Origin: Hordeum vulgare subsp. vulgare
Lineage: Eukaryota > Streptophyta > Magnoliopsida > Poales > Poaceae
Reading direction: 5' to 3'
Assembly: GCF_904849725.1 (NCBI RefSeq)
Contig: NC_058520.1
Span: forward strand, 538,708,083 to 538,772,082
Length of the DNA stretch: 64,000 nt
Part shown: piece by piece, positions 22,032 to 33,136 of the stretch
Layout of the letters: each line of letters begins with the position of its first letter
Position numbering within the stretch: the first letter of the stretch is position 1
The notes under the pieces: model-generated
What the model was told of the DNA's origin: nothing
Databases searched by the model: none
Seen by the model: the letters and a program-made list of their open reading frames with translations, nothing else
Made by a program: the position numbers and the translations under genes

Positions 22032-22734
22032 AGTGGCAAGGTTCGAGAGAGGGGATGGAAATGACTCATATCTGGCGGCATGGTTCCCTCCCCTCGCTAC
22101 CTTGTCCCATTTATACGCTATAGGAACATACCCCATCGAGTACTTCGCCAGCACGTGGAATATCCACAGGATCCTGGTGACAACGCTCGTGTAGCACGAC
22201 AGTGACATTTTAGGCACGGGAATCGATGCGTCTCTCCACTACCTCCACTACCCACATCACTATTGATTTCGCTACCCCAACGTGCTCCATCAATTCAAAA
22301 AATCACGGAGAAACCGCCTCCCTCATAGCCCGAATAGATTTCGTATCCACGACGCATAATGAGGGGATCCGAATACCCTACCACTCGTCCTTCCATGGGA
22401 CCCCAAGCATTCGGACAACACAAGAAAGCAACCATATCGCCCGTACCGTAGCACGAGTGAGACCCGTCAGACCTCACCGATTGGACAATTGGAGCCCTGA
22501 ACCCGCAATCGTCCGAATCATTGAATCCATCTTCCCGGGTATTCAAATATTATCGATTGAAAGCTTGTCGGCATGCTCCAACACTCGGAATATTCCGCTT
22601 TTGAATCCGTAGTTGTTTACTAAGAGACCGAGTGATGTAGCCCCGAGCTACAACCTCGGTTTCCCTGAGACACCGAGGGCACCAAAGTGTGCCTTCCACT
22701 CAGCTAGTAAAACCTCAACTGATTCGGGGGCTAC
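22032..22734 (+). other. 3' non-coding region and PPT of element C
   Basis: Non-coding sequence between the antisense gene start and the 3' LTR. As the upstream region of the antisense gene it may hold that gene's promoter, although no clear TATA box was seen. It ends in GATTCGGGGGCTAC (22721-22734), a PPT-like tract directly before the LTR. Confidence 0.45.
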
Positions 22735-22776
22735 TAACGGGGTTGTACATAGGGGTAGTCCTATGGACTTGCATCC

Positions 22777-24316
22777 TGCTACTTCTCAAACAACAGCGCC
22801 AAAAATTGACATGTTGACGGAGACTTGCTTGCGTCGGTTTTTCCCTTGAAGAGGAAAGGGTGATGCAACAGAGGAGTAGTAAGTATTTCCCTCAGTTTGA
22901 GAACCAAGGTATCAATCCACTAGGAGAATCTCGTCAAGTCCAGAGTACCTGCACAAACACAAAGAGCTTGCACCCAACGCTATAAAGGGGTTGTCAATCC
23001 CTTCAAGATTGATTGCAAAGTGAGATCTGAAGGCGGAAAGTGCAACGAAGTAAAAGTGTAAGGCTGAAAATATGGTGTGGAGTAGACCCGGGGGCCATAG
23101 TGTTCACTAGAGGCTTCTCTCAAAATAGCAAATATTACGGTGGGTGAACAAATTACTGTCGAGCAATTGATAGAACCGCGCAAAGTCATGACGATATCTA
23201 AGGCAATGATTATACATATAGGCATCACGTCCGAGTCAAGTAGACCGATACTTTCTGCATCTACTACTATTACTCCACACATCGACCACTATCTAGCATG
23301 CATCTAGTGTATTGAGTTCATGACAAACAGAGTAACGCCTTAAGCAAGATGACATGATGTAGAGGGATAATCTAAAACCAATGATGAAAATCCCATCTTT
23401 TTACCCTTGATGGCAACAAAACGATGCGTGCCTCGCTACCCCTTCTGCCACTGGGTGAGATCACCGCACGGTATGAACCCAAAACCAAGCACTTCTCCCA
23501 TTGCAAGAATCATAGATCTAGTTGGCCAAACAAAACCCACAACTCGAAGAGAATTACAAGGATATGAAATCATGCATAAGAGAGATCAGAAGAAACTAAA
23601 ATAAGATTCATAGATAATCTGATTATAAATCCACAATTCATCGGATCTCTACAAACACAACGCAAAATAAGATTACATGGATAGATCTCCATGAAGATCA
23701 TGGAGAACTTTGTATTGAAGATCCAAGAGAGAGAAGAAGTCATCTAGCTACTAGCTATGGACCCGTAGGTGTATGGTGAACTACTCACGCATCATCGGAA
23801 AGGTCATGGTGTTGATGAATAAGCCCTCCACATACGAATTCCCCCTCCAACAGGGCACCAGAACGTGCCCAGATGGGATCTTGCGGAGACAGAAGCTTGC
23901 GGCGGAGGAAAAGTACTTTCGATGATCTCTTGATTTTTTCTGGGATTTTAGGGAATTTATATGCGAAAGACCTAGGGCAGAGGTGGCCCAGGGAGCCCAC
24001 AAGCCTGAGAGGCGCGGCCCCCCTGGCCGCGGCTAGGGGGCTTGTGGGGTCCCTGCAGGCCCCCTGCCCTAATTCTCAGGCTTCCCGATCTTCCTCTGTT
24101 TCGGAAAAAAATCTTTTTGGCTGTTTCGTTCCGTTTGGACTCCGTTTAAAATCCTCCTCTGAAAGGGGTCAAAAACACAAAAACAGGAACTGGCACTTGG
24201 CATTGAGTTAATAAGTTAGTCCCAAAAAATATATAAAAGGCATGCAAAACATCCAAAGTTTGACAAGATAATAACATGAAACCATCAAAAATTATAGATA
24301 CGTTGGAGACGTATCA
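22777..24316 (-). repeat. 3' LTR of A2 (1540 bp)
   Basis: Minus strand TGATACGTCTCCAACGTATC (24316) to GAGAAGTAGCA (22777). It contains the GC-rich inverted repeat ACAAGCCCCC...GGCTTGTGGG, TATA-like CGCATATAAATT and CCCAGAAAAAATC at about 24055-23920, then a GTGAGTAGTT donor-like motif at 23788-23779. Confidence 0.92.
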
Positions 24317-26973
24317 AGCATCCCCAAGCTTAACTCCTGCTCGTCCTCGAGTAGGGAAGTGATAAAGAATGAATTTTTGATGTGGAATGCTACCTAGAAT
24401 AGTTGTCCTTTGCAACTTCTTTCATGTGACATGAGTGTTCACATCCGTGAGATTCAAAACAACAGTTTTCTATTGACATGAAAACAATAATACTTCAAGC
24501 AAACTAGCAAGGTAATCATGAACTTTCAAAATAACAAGGCCAAGGAAGTTATCCCTACAAAATCATATAGTCTGGCTATGGTCCATCATCCTCACACAAC
24601 TAATGTAAATCATGCACAACCCCGGTATTGGCCAAGTAATTGTTTTCGCACTCTTACTTTCTCAAACTTTTTATAACTATCACACAATACATGAGCGTGA
24701 GCCATGGATATAGAACTATAAGTGGAATAGAGTGTGGTGGCGATTGTGAGACAAAAAGGAGGAGATGGTCACATTGACTCGGCATATCAAAAGGCTATGG
24801 AGATGCCCATTAATAGATATCAATGTGAATGAGTAGGGATTGCCATACAAAGTATGTGAAAGCTCAAAAGGAGAACTAGTGGGTGTGCATCCAACTTGCT
24901 TGCTCACGAAGACCTAGGGCAATTTTGAGGAAGCCCATCATTGGAATATACAAGCCAAGTTATATAATGAAGATTCCCACTAGCATATGGTGGTGACGAA
25001 ACGAGAGGCTCTCAATCATGAAGAACATGGTGCTATTATGAAGCACAAGTGTGGAAAAAGATAGTAGCATTGCCCCTTCTCTCTTTTTCTCTTTTTTTAT
25101 TTGGGCTCTTAGGCCTCTTTTTTTATCTTTTTTTTTATTTGGGCTCTTTGGCCTCTCTTTTTTTTTAATTTCCTCACATGGGACAATGCTCTAATAATGA
25201 TGACCATCACACTTTTATTTACTCACAACTCAAAGCTTAGAATTGACTTCTATAGGAAATGCCTCCGACAGTGTACCGGGATGTGCAACGATCTAGCTCA
25301 GCGTATGACGTTGAAACATCTCGCTAGCTATCTTACGATCATGCAATGGAAATATGAGAGTGACGGCACAAGTCATGAGACGGAACAGTGGGAGTTGTGT
25401 GGCAATATATCTCGGAATGGCTATGAAAATGCCATAGTAGGTAGATATGGTGGCTGTTTTGAGGAAGGCATTTGGTGGGTTTGTGTACCGGCGAGAATTG
25501 CGCGGCACTAGAGAGGCTAGCAATGGTGGAAGGTGAAAGTGCATCTATACCATGGACTCACACTAGTCATGAAGAACTCACATACTTGTTGCGAAAGTTT
25601 TTATTAGTAATCGAAACAAAGTGCTAAACACATACTCCTAGGGGAAGGGTTGGTAGGTGTTAACCATCGCGCGATCCCGACCTCAACACAAAGGATGACA
25701 ATCAATAGATCAATTATGCTCCGACTTCCTAACATAGCGGTTCATCATACGTGCATGCTACGGGAATCACTAACTTCAACACAAGTATTTCTAGATTCAC
25801 AACACCCTACTAACATAACTCTTAATATTACCAAATCCACGCCTCAAAACTAATTGAGAGGAATCAGAACTGCTCTTTCTACTCAATGCACATGAAGATG
25901 AAGGTTTTTGTATCCTCTTTGGGTACCTATCACCTTTGGTACTACTTTCATAGCATAAGCCAACTACCAAATCACGCACCGCCGTGCTCTAACAGATCTA
26001 AGTGAAGCACATAGAGCAAAATTATCTAGCTCAAAAGATATAAGTGAAGCACAATGATCATTCTAGCAAAATCACGATAGTGCATGTCTCTCTCTAGAGG
26101 TGTGCAGCAAGGATGATTGTGACACAACAAAAAGAAAAGACTCCTAAGATACAAGATGCTCCAAGCAAAACACATATCATGTGGTGAATAAAAATATATC
26201 TCCAAGTAATGTTACCGATGGATTGAAGACGAAAGAGGGGATGCCTTCCCAGGGCATCCCCAAGCTTAGGATTTTTGGTGTCCTTGAATTTGGCTTGGGA
26301 TGCCTTGGGCATCCCCAAGCTTGAGCTCTTTCCACTCCTTATATATTTGTCCATGAGAACATCACCCAAAACTTGAAAACTTCACAACACAAAACTTAAA
26401 CAGAAACTCGTGATATCATTAGCATAAGAAAACAAACTACCACCTCTTTAGGTATTGTAGCAATCTTGATTTCTATTTGTATTGGTGTTGGGCTACTGTA
26501 CTCTCACTTTTCCATGGCTAGTACCCCCCGATACTATCCATAGTTTCATCAAAACAAGCAATCAACTCAACAAAAATAGAATATGTCAAAAACAGACCAG
26601 TCTGTAGCAATCTGTATACTTCCTATACTTCTGGTACCTCAAAAATTCTGAAACTTTACGACTGCCTGGGAAAAGGCATATCAACCAGCAGCAAAATAAT
26701 CAACTCAAAAGCTCTTTCTGAATAAAAATGAAAAATCATCTCGTGAGCAAAAAGTTTGTGTCTTTTTCCAGCAGGATCAAACAACCATTACCAAGACTAG
26801 TCATAAAGGTTTTGCTTGGCTCAAACACAAAAAGAAACACAAAAGACACAATCACAACAGAATTATGATAGTGTGGACGCAACAAAACAGAAAGAAAAAT
26901 AAATAAATTCATTGGGTTGCCTCCCAACAAGCGCTATTGTTTAACGCCCCTAGCTAGGCATAAGGCGATAAAA
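24317..26973 (-). other. Non-coding 3' region of A2 with PPT
   Basis: The PPT TAAGCTTGGGGATGCT (24332-24317) precedes the 3' LTR. Two further PPT-like copies lie at 26254-26270 and 26309-26325. A T-rich tract at 25080-25170 contains a duplicated TTTGGGCTCTTxGGCCTC word. The hairpin-like GTTGGGAGGCAACCCAAT (26928-26911) lies just after the protease frame. No credible ORF. Confidence 0.6.
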
Positions 26974-27806
26974 TCACGTATCGTTGTCTTTGGTGCTCAA
27001 ACCATAAGTGGCCCTCATCATGGATTCATAAGGCAATCTTATTTTCTTTCTAGGAAAGTGATCCATACCCTTATTTAAAGGAAATTGAAATCTAATATTC
27101 CCTTCCGTCATATCGATGATAGCACTGATAGTCCTTAGGAAAGGTCTAGCAAGAATAATAGGGCATGTAGGATTGCAATCAATGTCAAGCATAATGAAAT
27201 CATGGGTACATAGTTCCTATTTGCAATAATAAGAACATCATTGATCCTTCCCATGGGTTTCTTGACAGTAGAATCCGCAAGATGCAAATTAAGAGAACAC
27301 TCTTCAATCTCATTAAATTCCAGAACATCACATAACGACTTTGGAATTACGGAAACACTAGCACCCAAATCACACAAAGCATTGCATTCATAGTTTTTGA
27401 ATTTGATTTTGATAGTAGGTTCCCACTCATCATGAAGCTTTCTAGGGATAAAGACTTCCAATTCAAGTTTCTCTTCAAGAGATTTTATCATGGCTTCGAC
27501 GATATGATCGGTAAAGGCCTTGTTTTGGCTATAAGCCTGTGGAGAGTTTAACATGGATTGAATCAAGGAAATGCATTCAATCAAGGAGCAACTATAATAA
27601 TTGAATTCCTTGAAATCCAAGGTAGTAATTTCATTACTACTCAAAGTTTTAATATCTTCTATTCCACTTTCAATGCTTTTAGCATCAAGATAGACGGACT
27701 CCGAATCATTGGGGCACTTTTCAACCAAAGTGGATTCATATCCAGCCCCATCATCATTAGGTTTGACACATGAAAACAAAGATTCAATGGGAGTCACACC
27801 AAGCAC
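26974..27806 (-). pseudogene. Aspartic protease region of A2
   Basis: Contains CDLGASVSVIPKSLC, the Athila variant of the retropepsin active site, followed after a frameshift near 27190 by CPIILARPFLRTISAIID, the family's second signature. It would process Gag. No RT follows; the frame ends and non-coding sequence begins, consistent with an element that has lost pol. Confidence 0.75.
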
Positions 27807-29046
27807 TGTAAGATCTTCGTGATTCTTATCACGAGAACACGGCTTTTAAGCCATTCATGTCTAGCACGAATTTGGGCGGTTCTTTCTTTGCTCTCAATCA
27901 TGGAAACACGCATAGCTTTCAAAGTTTCATCCATATTGATCTTGGGAGGAGCACATCTAACTTTCAAAGCATCAACATCACTAGACATTCTATCAATGCT
28001 TTTAGCCAAATCGTCAATTTTGAGTAGTTTTTCCTCTATGGACGCATTGAAAATCTTTTGCGAGTTGATAAACTCTTTGATATTACTCTCTAGATCAGAG
28101 GGTAATCTATTGTAATTTCCATGAGTATTGTTGTAGGAGTTGCCAAAGTTATTAGAGGAGTTACTAGGAAAAGGCCTGGAACATAGTTTCCTCTAAAAGC
28201 ATTATTGTTGAAAAAATTATTCCTACCAACAAAATGAACGTCCAAGCTAGCGTTGCTACTCTCAATCAAGGAAGACAAGGGCATATAATTAGGATCTAAA
28301 GGACCACTTCTACTAGGAACCAAATTCATTAACTCATCCATCTTAGCACTCAACGAGTTAATTTCTTCTATAGCGTGTAGTTTCTTACTAGTAGGTGACC
28401 TTTCAGTGTGCCACTGAGAGTAGTTCGTCATGATATTGTCTAAGAGCTTCGTGGCTTCTCCTAACGTGATTTCCATGAACGTTCCACCTGAGGCGGAGTC
28501 CAAGATATTTCTAGAAGCAAAATTCAAGCCAGCGTAGAAGATTAGTATAATCATCCAAAGACTCAAGCCATGAGCGGGACAATTTCTAATCATCAATTTC
28601 ATTATCTCCCAAGATTGTGCGACGTGTTCATGGTCAAGTTGCTTAAAATTCATGATATCATTACGGAGAGAGATAATCTTAGTCGGCGGAAAATACTTGG
28701 ATATATAAGCATCTTTGCACTTATCCCAAGAATCGATACTATTTTTGGGCAAAGACGAAAACCAAGTTTTTGCTCGATCTCGCAACGAGAAAGGAAAAAA
28801 GCTTCAATTTAATCACATCATTATCGACATATTTCTTCGTTTGCATATCTCAAAGCTCAATGAAGGTATTGAGATGGGATGCGACATCTTCACTAGGAAG
28901 GCCGGAGAATTGCTCTTTCATAACAAGATTTAGCAAAGCGGCATTGATTTCCTATGACTCCGCACTAGTGGCGGAGCAATCGGAGTACTAATAAAATAAT
29001 TATTGTTAGTATTCGAGAAGTCACAAAGTTTGGTGTTTTTAGTCAT
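27807..29046 (-). pseudogene. Gag of A2 (fragmented)
   Basis: The gag start is near the ATG at 29046 (MTKNTKLCDFSNTN). The core is in 28090-28785: AKTWFSSLPKNSIDSWDKCK, SKYFPPTKI and a Leu-rich segment ending LDNIMTNYSQW, matching the retrotransposon gag domain. The C-terminal part (27794-28009) is charged and probably helical. At least two frame changes interrupt it. Confidence 0.75.
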
Positions 29047-29248
29047 GGTGACTTTGGCAAGCAAGCAAACACACAAGCGAACAAAGAGCAAGCAAGAAAA
29101 GGGCGAACGAAAAGACGAACGAAAAAGGCAAACGAAAAAGGCAAATTGGTGAAATGGGGGAGAGGAAAACAAGAGGCAACTGGCAAACAAAGTAAATGCA
29201 AGAGATGAGTTTGCGACACTTACTTGGATGAGTTCTTGACTTGATCCG

Positions 29249-29265
29249 CCCCGGCAACGGTGCCA
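29249..29265 (-). other. Primer-binding site of A2 (tRNA-Asp type)
   Basis: Minus strand TGGCACCGTTGCCGGGG, 11 nt after the LTR end, one base different from the Athila consensus TGGCGCCGTTGCCGGGG. Confidence 0.85.
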
Positions 29266-29276
29266 GAAATTCTTCT

Positions 29277-30819
29277 TGCTACTTCTCAAACAACAGCGCC
29301 AAAAATTGACACGTTGACGGATACTTGCTTGCGTCAGTTTTTCCCTTGAAGAGGAAAGGGTGATGCAACACAGGAGCAGTAAGTATCTCCCTCAGTTTGA
29401 GAACCAAGGTATCAATCCAGTAGGAGAATCTCGTCAAGTCTAGAGTACCTGCACAAACACAAAGAGCTTGCACCCAACGCTATAAAGGGGTTGTCAATCC
29501 CTTCAAGATTGGTTGCAAAGTGAGATCTGAAGGTGGAAAGTGCAACGAAGTAAAAGTGTAAGGCTGAAAATATGGTGTGGAGTAGACCCGGGGGCCATAG
29601 TGTTCACTACAGGCTTCTCTCAAAATAGCAAATATTATGGTGGGTGAACAAATTACTGTCGAGCAATTGATAGAACCGCGCAAAGTCATGACGATATCTA
29701 AGGCAATGATCATACATATAGGCATCACGTGCAAGACAAGTAGACCGATACTTTCTACATCTACTACTATTACTCCACACATCAACCGCTATCCAGCATG
29801 CATCTAGTGTATTGAGTTCGTGACGAACAAAGTAACGCCTTAAGCAAGATGACATGATGTAGAAGGATAATCTCAAACCAATGATGAAAACCCCATATTT
29901 TTACCCTTGATGGCAACAACACGATGGGTGCCTCGCTACCCCTTCTATCACTGGGTGAGGTCACCGCATGGTATGAACCCAAAACCAAGCACTTCTCCCA
30001 TTGCAAGAATCATAGATCTAGTTGGCCAAACAAAACCCACAACTTGAAGAGAATTACAAGGATATGAAATCATGCATAAGAGAGATCAGAAGAAACTCAA
30101 ATAAGATTCATAGATAATCTGATCATAAATCCACAATTCATCGGATCTCGACAAACACACCGCAAAAGAAGATTACATCGGATAGATCTCCATGAAGATC
30201 ATGGAGAACTTTGTATCGAAGATCCAAGAGAGAGAAGAAGCCATCTAGTGACTAGCTATGGACCCATAGGTCTATGGTGAACTACTCACGCATCATCTGA
30301 GAGGACATGGTGTTGATGAAGAAGCCCTCCGTGTCCGAATCCCCCTCCGGCAGGGTACCAGAACGTGCCCCAGATGGGATCTTGCGGAGACAGAAGCTTG
30401 CGACAGCGAAAAAGTACTTTCGATGATCTCTTGATTTTTCTGGGATTTTAGGAAATTTATAGGCGAAAGACCTAGGGCAGAGGTGGCCCAGGGAGCCCAC
30501 AAGCCTGGGAGGCACGGGCCCCCTGGCCGCGGCTAGGGGGATTGTGGGGTCCCTGCAGGCCCCTGCCTTGATTCTCAGGCTTCCCGATCTTCTTCTGTTT
30601 CGGAAAAAAATCTTTTTGGCAGTTTCGTTCCGTTTGGACTCCGTTTAAAATCCTCCTCTCAAAGGGGTCAAAAACATGGAAAAAACTGGAACTGGCACTT
30701 GGCACTGAGTTAATAAGTTAGTCCCAAAAATTTATATAAAAGGCATGCAAAACATCCAAAGTTTGACAAGATAATAGCATGAAACCATCAAAAATTATAG
30801 ATACATTGGAGACGTATCG
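29277..30819 (-). repeat. 5' LTR of A2 (1543 bp)
   Basis: Near-identical to 22777-24316. The first base of its minus-strand start is changed (CGATACG instead of TGATACG), seen as ...GTATCG before the TSD at 30820. Promoter block at about 30425-30560 and donor-like motif at 30289-30280. Confidence 0.9.
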
Positions 30820-30824
30820 CATCC

Positions 30825-31154
30825 CTAGGCCTGCCTAAGACCCTACTTGGAAATCAGCGTCCCAAAAGCCACCGGTGCAGTCATGACCTCACTCAAGCAA
30901 GCATATCTTCACTCATCCTGCACAAGGTCACTCGGATCGTCTCGTGTCAGTCGGGTGTGCCCCGACACTCGGACTGCAGCAAGGCGTGAGCAACAAAGGG
31001 ACTGCAACGACTACAGAATTAAACTAACACATGAAGTGCAGTGAAGACGTGTGTTCCCACTAACGCTGGAGTTAGAGCTAGTGTTACTAGTAACATCCGT
31101 AGTTATTATCATTAATTCGCCCTTGTAATGAGGCTCGGCCGGTCCTGCTGCACT
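30825..31154 (+). other. U3 part of the 3' LTR of element C
   Basis: Continues the LTR of C after the A2 insertion. No ORF; the CTCGG-rich words (CACTCGGACTG, CGGGTGTGCC) resemble the 3' region of C. Confidence 0.45.
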
Positions 31155-31163
31155 CTATATAAG
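31153..31163 (+). promoter_or_regulatory. TATA box in LTR of element C
   Basis: CTCTATATAAG followed by a CT/CA-rich leader and, about 90 bp further, the CAGGGCTCGAGATGTAGGG segment common in grass Tat-type LTRs. It sets the LTR orientation as plus. Confidence 0.6.
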
Positions 31164-31277
31164 CCACCCCAAGCTCCTGACCGAGGGTTCAATGTCCTGT
31201 ACTATCACACACCCCATAAGAAAACATCACCCTCAGGGCTCGAGATGTAGGGTTGTTACCACTCCCGAGTGGGGCCC

Positions 31278-32654
31278 TGATACGTCTCCATCGTATCTAC
31301 TTTTCCAAACTCTTTTGCCCTTGTTTTGGACTCTAATTTGCATGATTTGAATGAAACTAACCTGGACTAACGTTGTTTTCAGCAGAATTGCCATGGTGTT
31401 GTTTTTGTGTAGAAATGAAAGTTCTCGGAACGTCCTGGAAATTTACGGAGAATATTTCTGGAAAATATGAAAAATACCTACGCAAAGATCCACCGGAGGG
31501 GGTGAGCTAGTGGGCCTCAAGCCGTGTGGCCGCGGCCACCCCCCCAGGCCGCGGCGTCAGGGCTTGTGGCGCCCACGAGCTCTACCGCCCCCAAACTCAG
31601 CGCTATTTATTCTCTTTCGTCCCGAAAAAAATCAAGAGAGAAGATTTCATCTTGTTTGCGACACAGAGGCGCCGCCACATCCTGTTCTTCGTATGGAGGG
31701 CAGATCTGGAGTCCGTTTTGGGCTCCGGATCAAGGAGATCATCGCCATCGTCATCATCAACCTTCTTCCCTCTCCAATTCCATGAAGCTCTTCATCGTTC
31801 GTGAGTAATTTATTCATAGGCTTGCTGGGCGGTGATGAGTAGGATGAGATCTATCATGTAATCGAGTTAGTTTTGATGGGGATTGATCCCTAGTATCCAA
31901 TATGTTCTGAGATTGATGTTGCTACTACTTTGCCATGCTTAATGCTTGTCACTAGGGCCTGAGTGCCATGATTTCAGATCTGAAATTATTATGTTGTCAC
32001 TAATATATGTGTGTTTTAGATCCGATCTTGCAAGTTGTAGTTACCTACTATGTGTTATGATCCGACAACCCTGGAGTGACAATAACCGGAACCACTCCCG
32101 GTGATGACCATAGTTTGAGGAGTTCATGTGTTCACCAAGTGCTAATGCGTTGGTCCGGTTCTTTATTAAAACGAGGACCTTAATATCCCGTAGTATCCAC
32201 TTGGACCCCGCTGCCACGGGAGGGATGGACAATAGATGTCATGCAAGTTCTTTTCCCTAAGCATGTATGACGACACACGGAATGCATGCCTACATCACAT
32301 TGACAAACAGGAGCTAGCCACATATCTCTCTATGTTATAACTGTTGCATGATGAATGTCATCCGACAAATCACCAATCCATTGCCTACGAGTTTGTCCCA
32401 CTGCTGGTGTTACTTGTTTTGCTCTGATGTTGTTACTACTGTTGCTGCTACTGTTACTTGTTGCCACTGTTACTTGCTTTGTCCTGCTGCTGCTGCCACT
32501 ACTGTTGCTACTACCGTTACTTGCTGCTGCTGTTACTCGCTACTACTGCTACTTGCTACTGCTGTTACTCGCTACTGCTGCTACTTGCTACTGCTGTCGC
32601 TACTGCTGTTCCTTGCCACTGCTGTTACTCGTTACACTGCTGCTACCTGCTACA
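31278..32654 (+). repeat. 5' LTR of A3 (about 1377 bp)
   Basis: Starts TGATACGTCTCCATC; the end is placed at CTGCTACA before the first PBS-like sequence. Promoter block: AAGTTCTCGGAAC, GC-rich inverted repeat (31500-31590), TATA-like GCTATTTATTC near 31601, GAAAAAAATC, and a GTGAGTAATT donor-like motif at 31801. The last 230 bp (about 32425-32654) are an irregular TGCTACTGTTACT triplet-rich repeat. With no second LTR, the 3' border is tentative. Confidence 0.7.
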
Positions 32655-32655
32655 A
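32425..32655 (+). repeat. Triplet-rich simple repeat in LTR end of A3
   Basis: Irregular repetition of CTGTTACT, GCTACTGCTG and CTACTTGCTACTGCTGTTACTCG. It makes several frames open with Leu/Thr/Cys-rich nonsense peptides. Likely expanded by slippage. Confidence 0.8.
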
Positions 32656-33136
32656 TACTTTTTCTGGCACCGTTGTCGGGAAAGAATATTTCCCGTCCAC
32701 GGGAAACTTACTGGCGACATTGATACATCCGTCAGGAATAGTCTGCCTTGTCAACAGATCGTTTCTGGCACCGTTGCTATCATACTACTTTGATACAGAT
32801 ACTTTGCTTGCAGATACTAATCTTTCAGGTGTGGTTGAATCTGACACATTCGGCTGCTAATACTTGAGAATATTCTTTTACTTCCCGTCGCGCGAACCAA
32901 CAAATTTGGGTTGAATACTCTATCCTCGAAAATTGTCGCGATCCCACACGCTGGTTGGCTATTGCAAGACAAGTTCTAATTGTTGAGCAACTGGAAGCAG
33001 CTCTTTTCTGGCTCCGTTGCCGTGGAGGCATCAAGTCAGGAATAGTTGCACGTCAACAACATTTTTTCTGGCACCGTTGCCGGGGAAGGATATCTATATT
33101 CTCTGAGTCACTTGGGATTTATATCTGCTGATCACT
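32655..33136 (+). other. PBS region of A3 with four PBS-like copies
   Basis: TGGCACCGTTGTCGGG (32665), TGGCACCGTTGCT (32766), TGGCTCCGTTGCCGTGGAGG (33009) and TGGCACCGTTGCCGGGGAAGG (33069) all resemble the tRNA-Asp primer site, each preceded by TTTTCT or TTTCT. The last is the best match; the first is adjacent to the presumed LTR end. Confidence 0.7.

Larger units (their letters stand above)
22777..30819 (-). mobile_element. Non-autonomous Athila-like element A2 (8043 bp)
   Basis: TSD CATCC at 22772-22776 and 30820-30824; LTRs of 1540 and 1543 bp. Minus-strand order: 5' LTR, tRNA-Asp-type PBS, gag, protease, about 2.6 kb non-coding, PPT, 3' LTR. No RT, RNase H or integrase motif was found, so mobilisation would require enzymes from another element. 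The LTR start TGATACGTCTCCAACGTATC is the style of common Triticeae families such as WHAM/Sabrina (name not verified). Confidence 0.88.
6753..31277 (+). mobile_element. Tat-lineage Gypsy element C, 3' part, split by nested insertions
   Basis: The pieces 6753-10431, 20598-22776 and 30820-31277 join across two younger insertions with matching TSDs. In plus orientation they give a 70-bp tandem array, an antisense gene (minus strand), a PPT (GATTCGGGGGCTAC, 22721-22734) and a 3' LTR beginning TAACGGGG (mutated TG) at 22735. An extra antisense ORF between pol and 3' LTR, near tandem repeats, is the known plan of Grande-like Tat elements. The 5' part (gag-pol, 5' LTR) is absent: element B abuts on the left, and A3 cuts the 3' LTR at 31277. 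Confidence 0.6.
22735..31277 (+). repeat. 3' LTR of element C, split by A2 and truncated by A3
   Basis: Two pieces, 22735-22776 and 30825-31277, rejoin when A2 and one CATCC are removed. The LTR starts TAACGGGG (TG mutated to TA) after the PPT and holds a TATA box with a downstream leader ending near the A3 insertion. Its 3' end is missing because A3 starts at 31278. Confidence 0.55.

Noticed and set aside
32348..32860. Leu/Cys/Thr-rich ORFs that look membrane-spanning
   Set aside because: Translation of the triplet-rich TGCTACTGTTACT repeat; several frames stay open at once.
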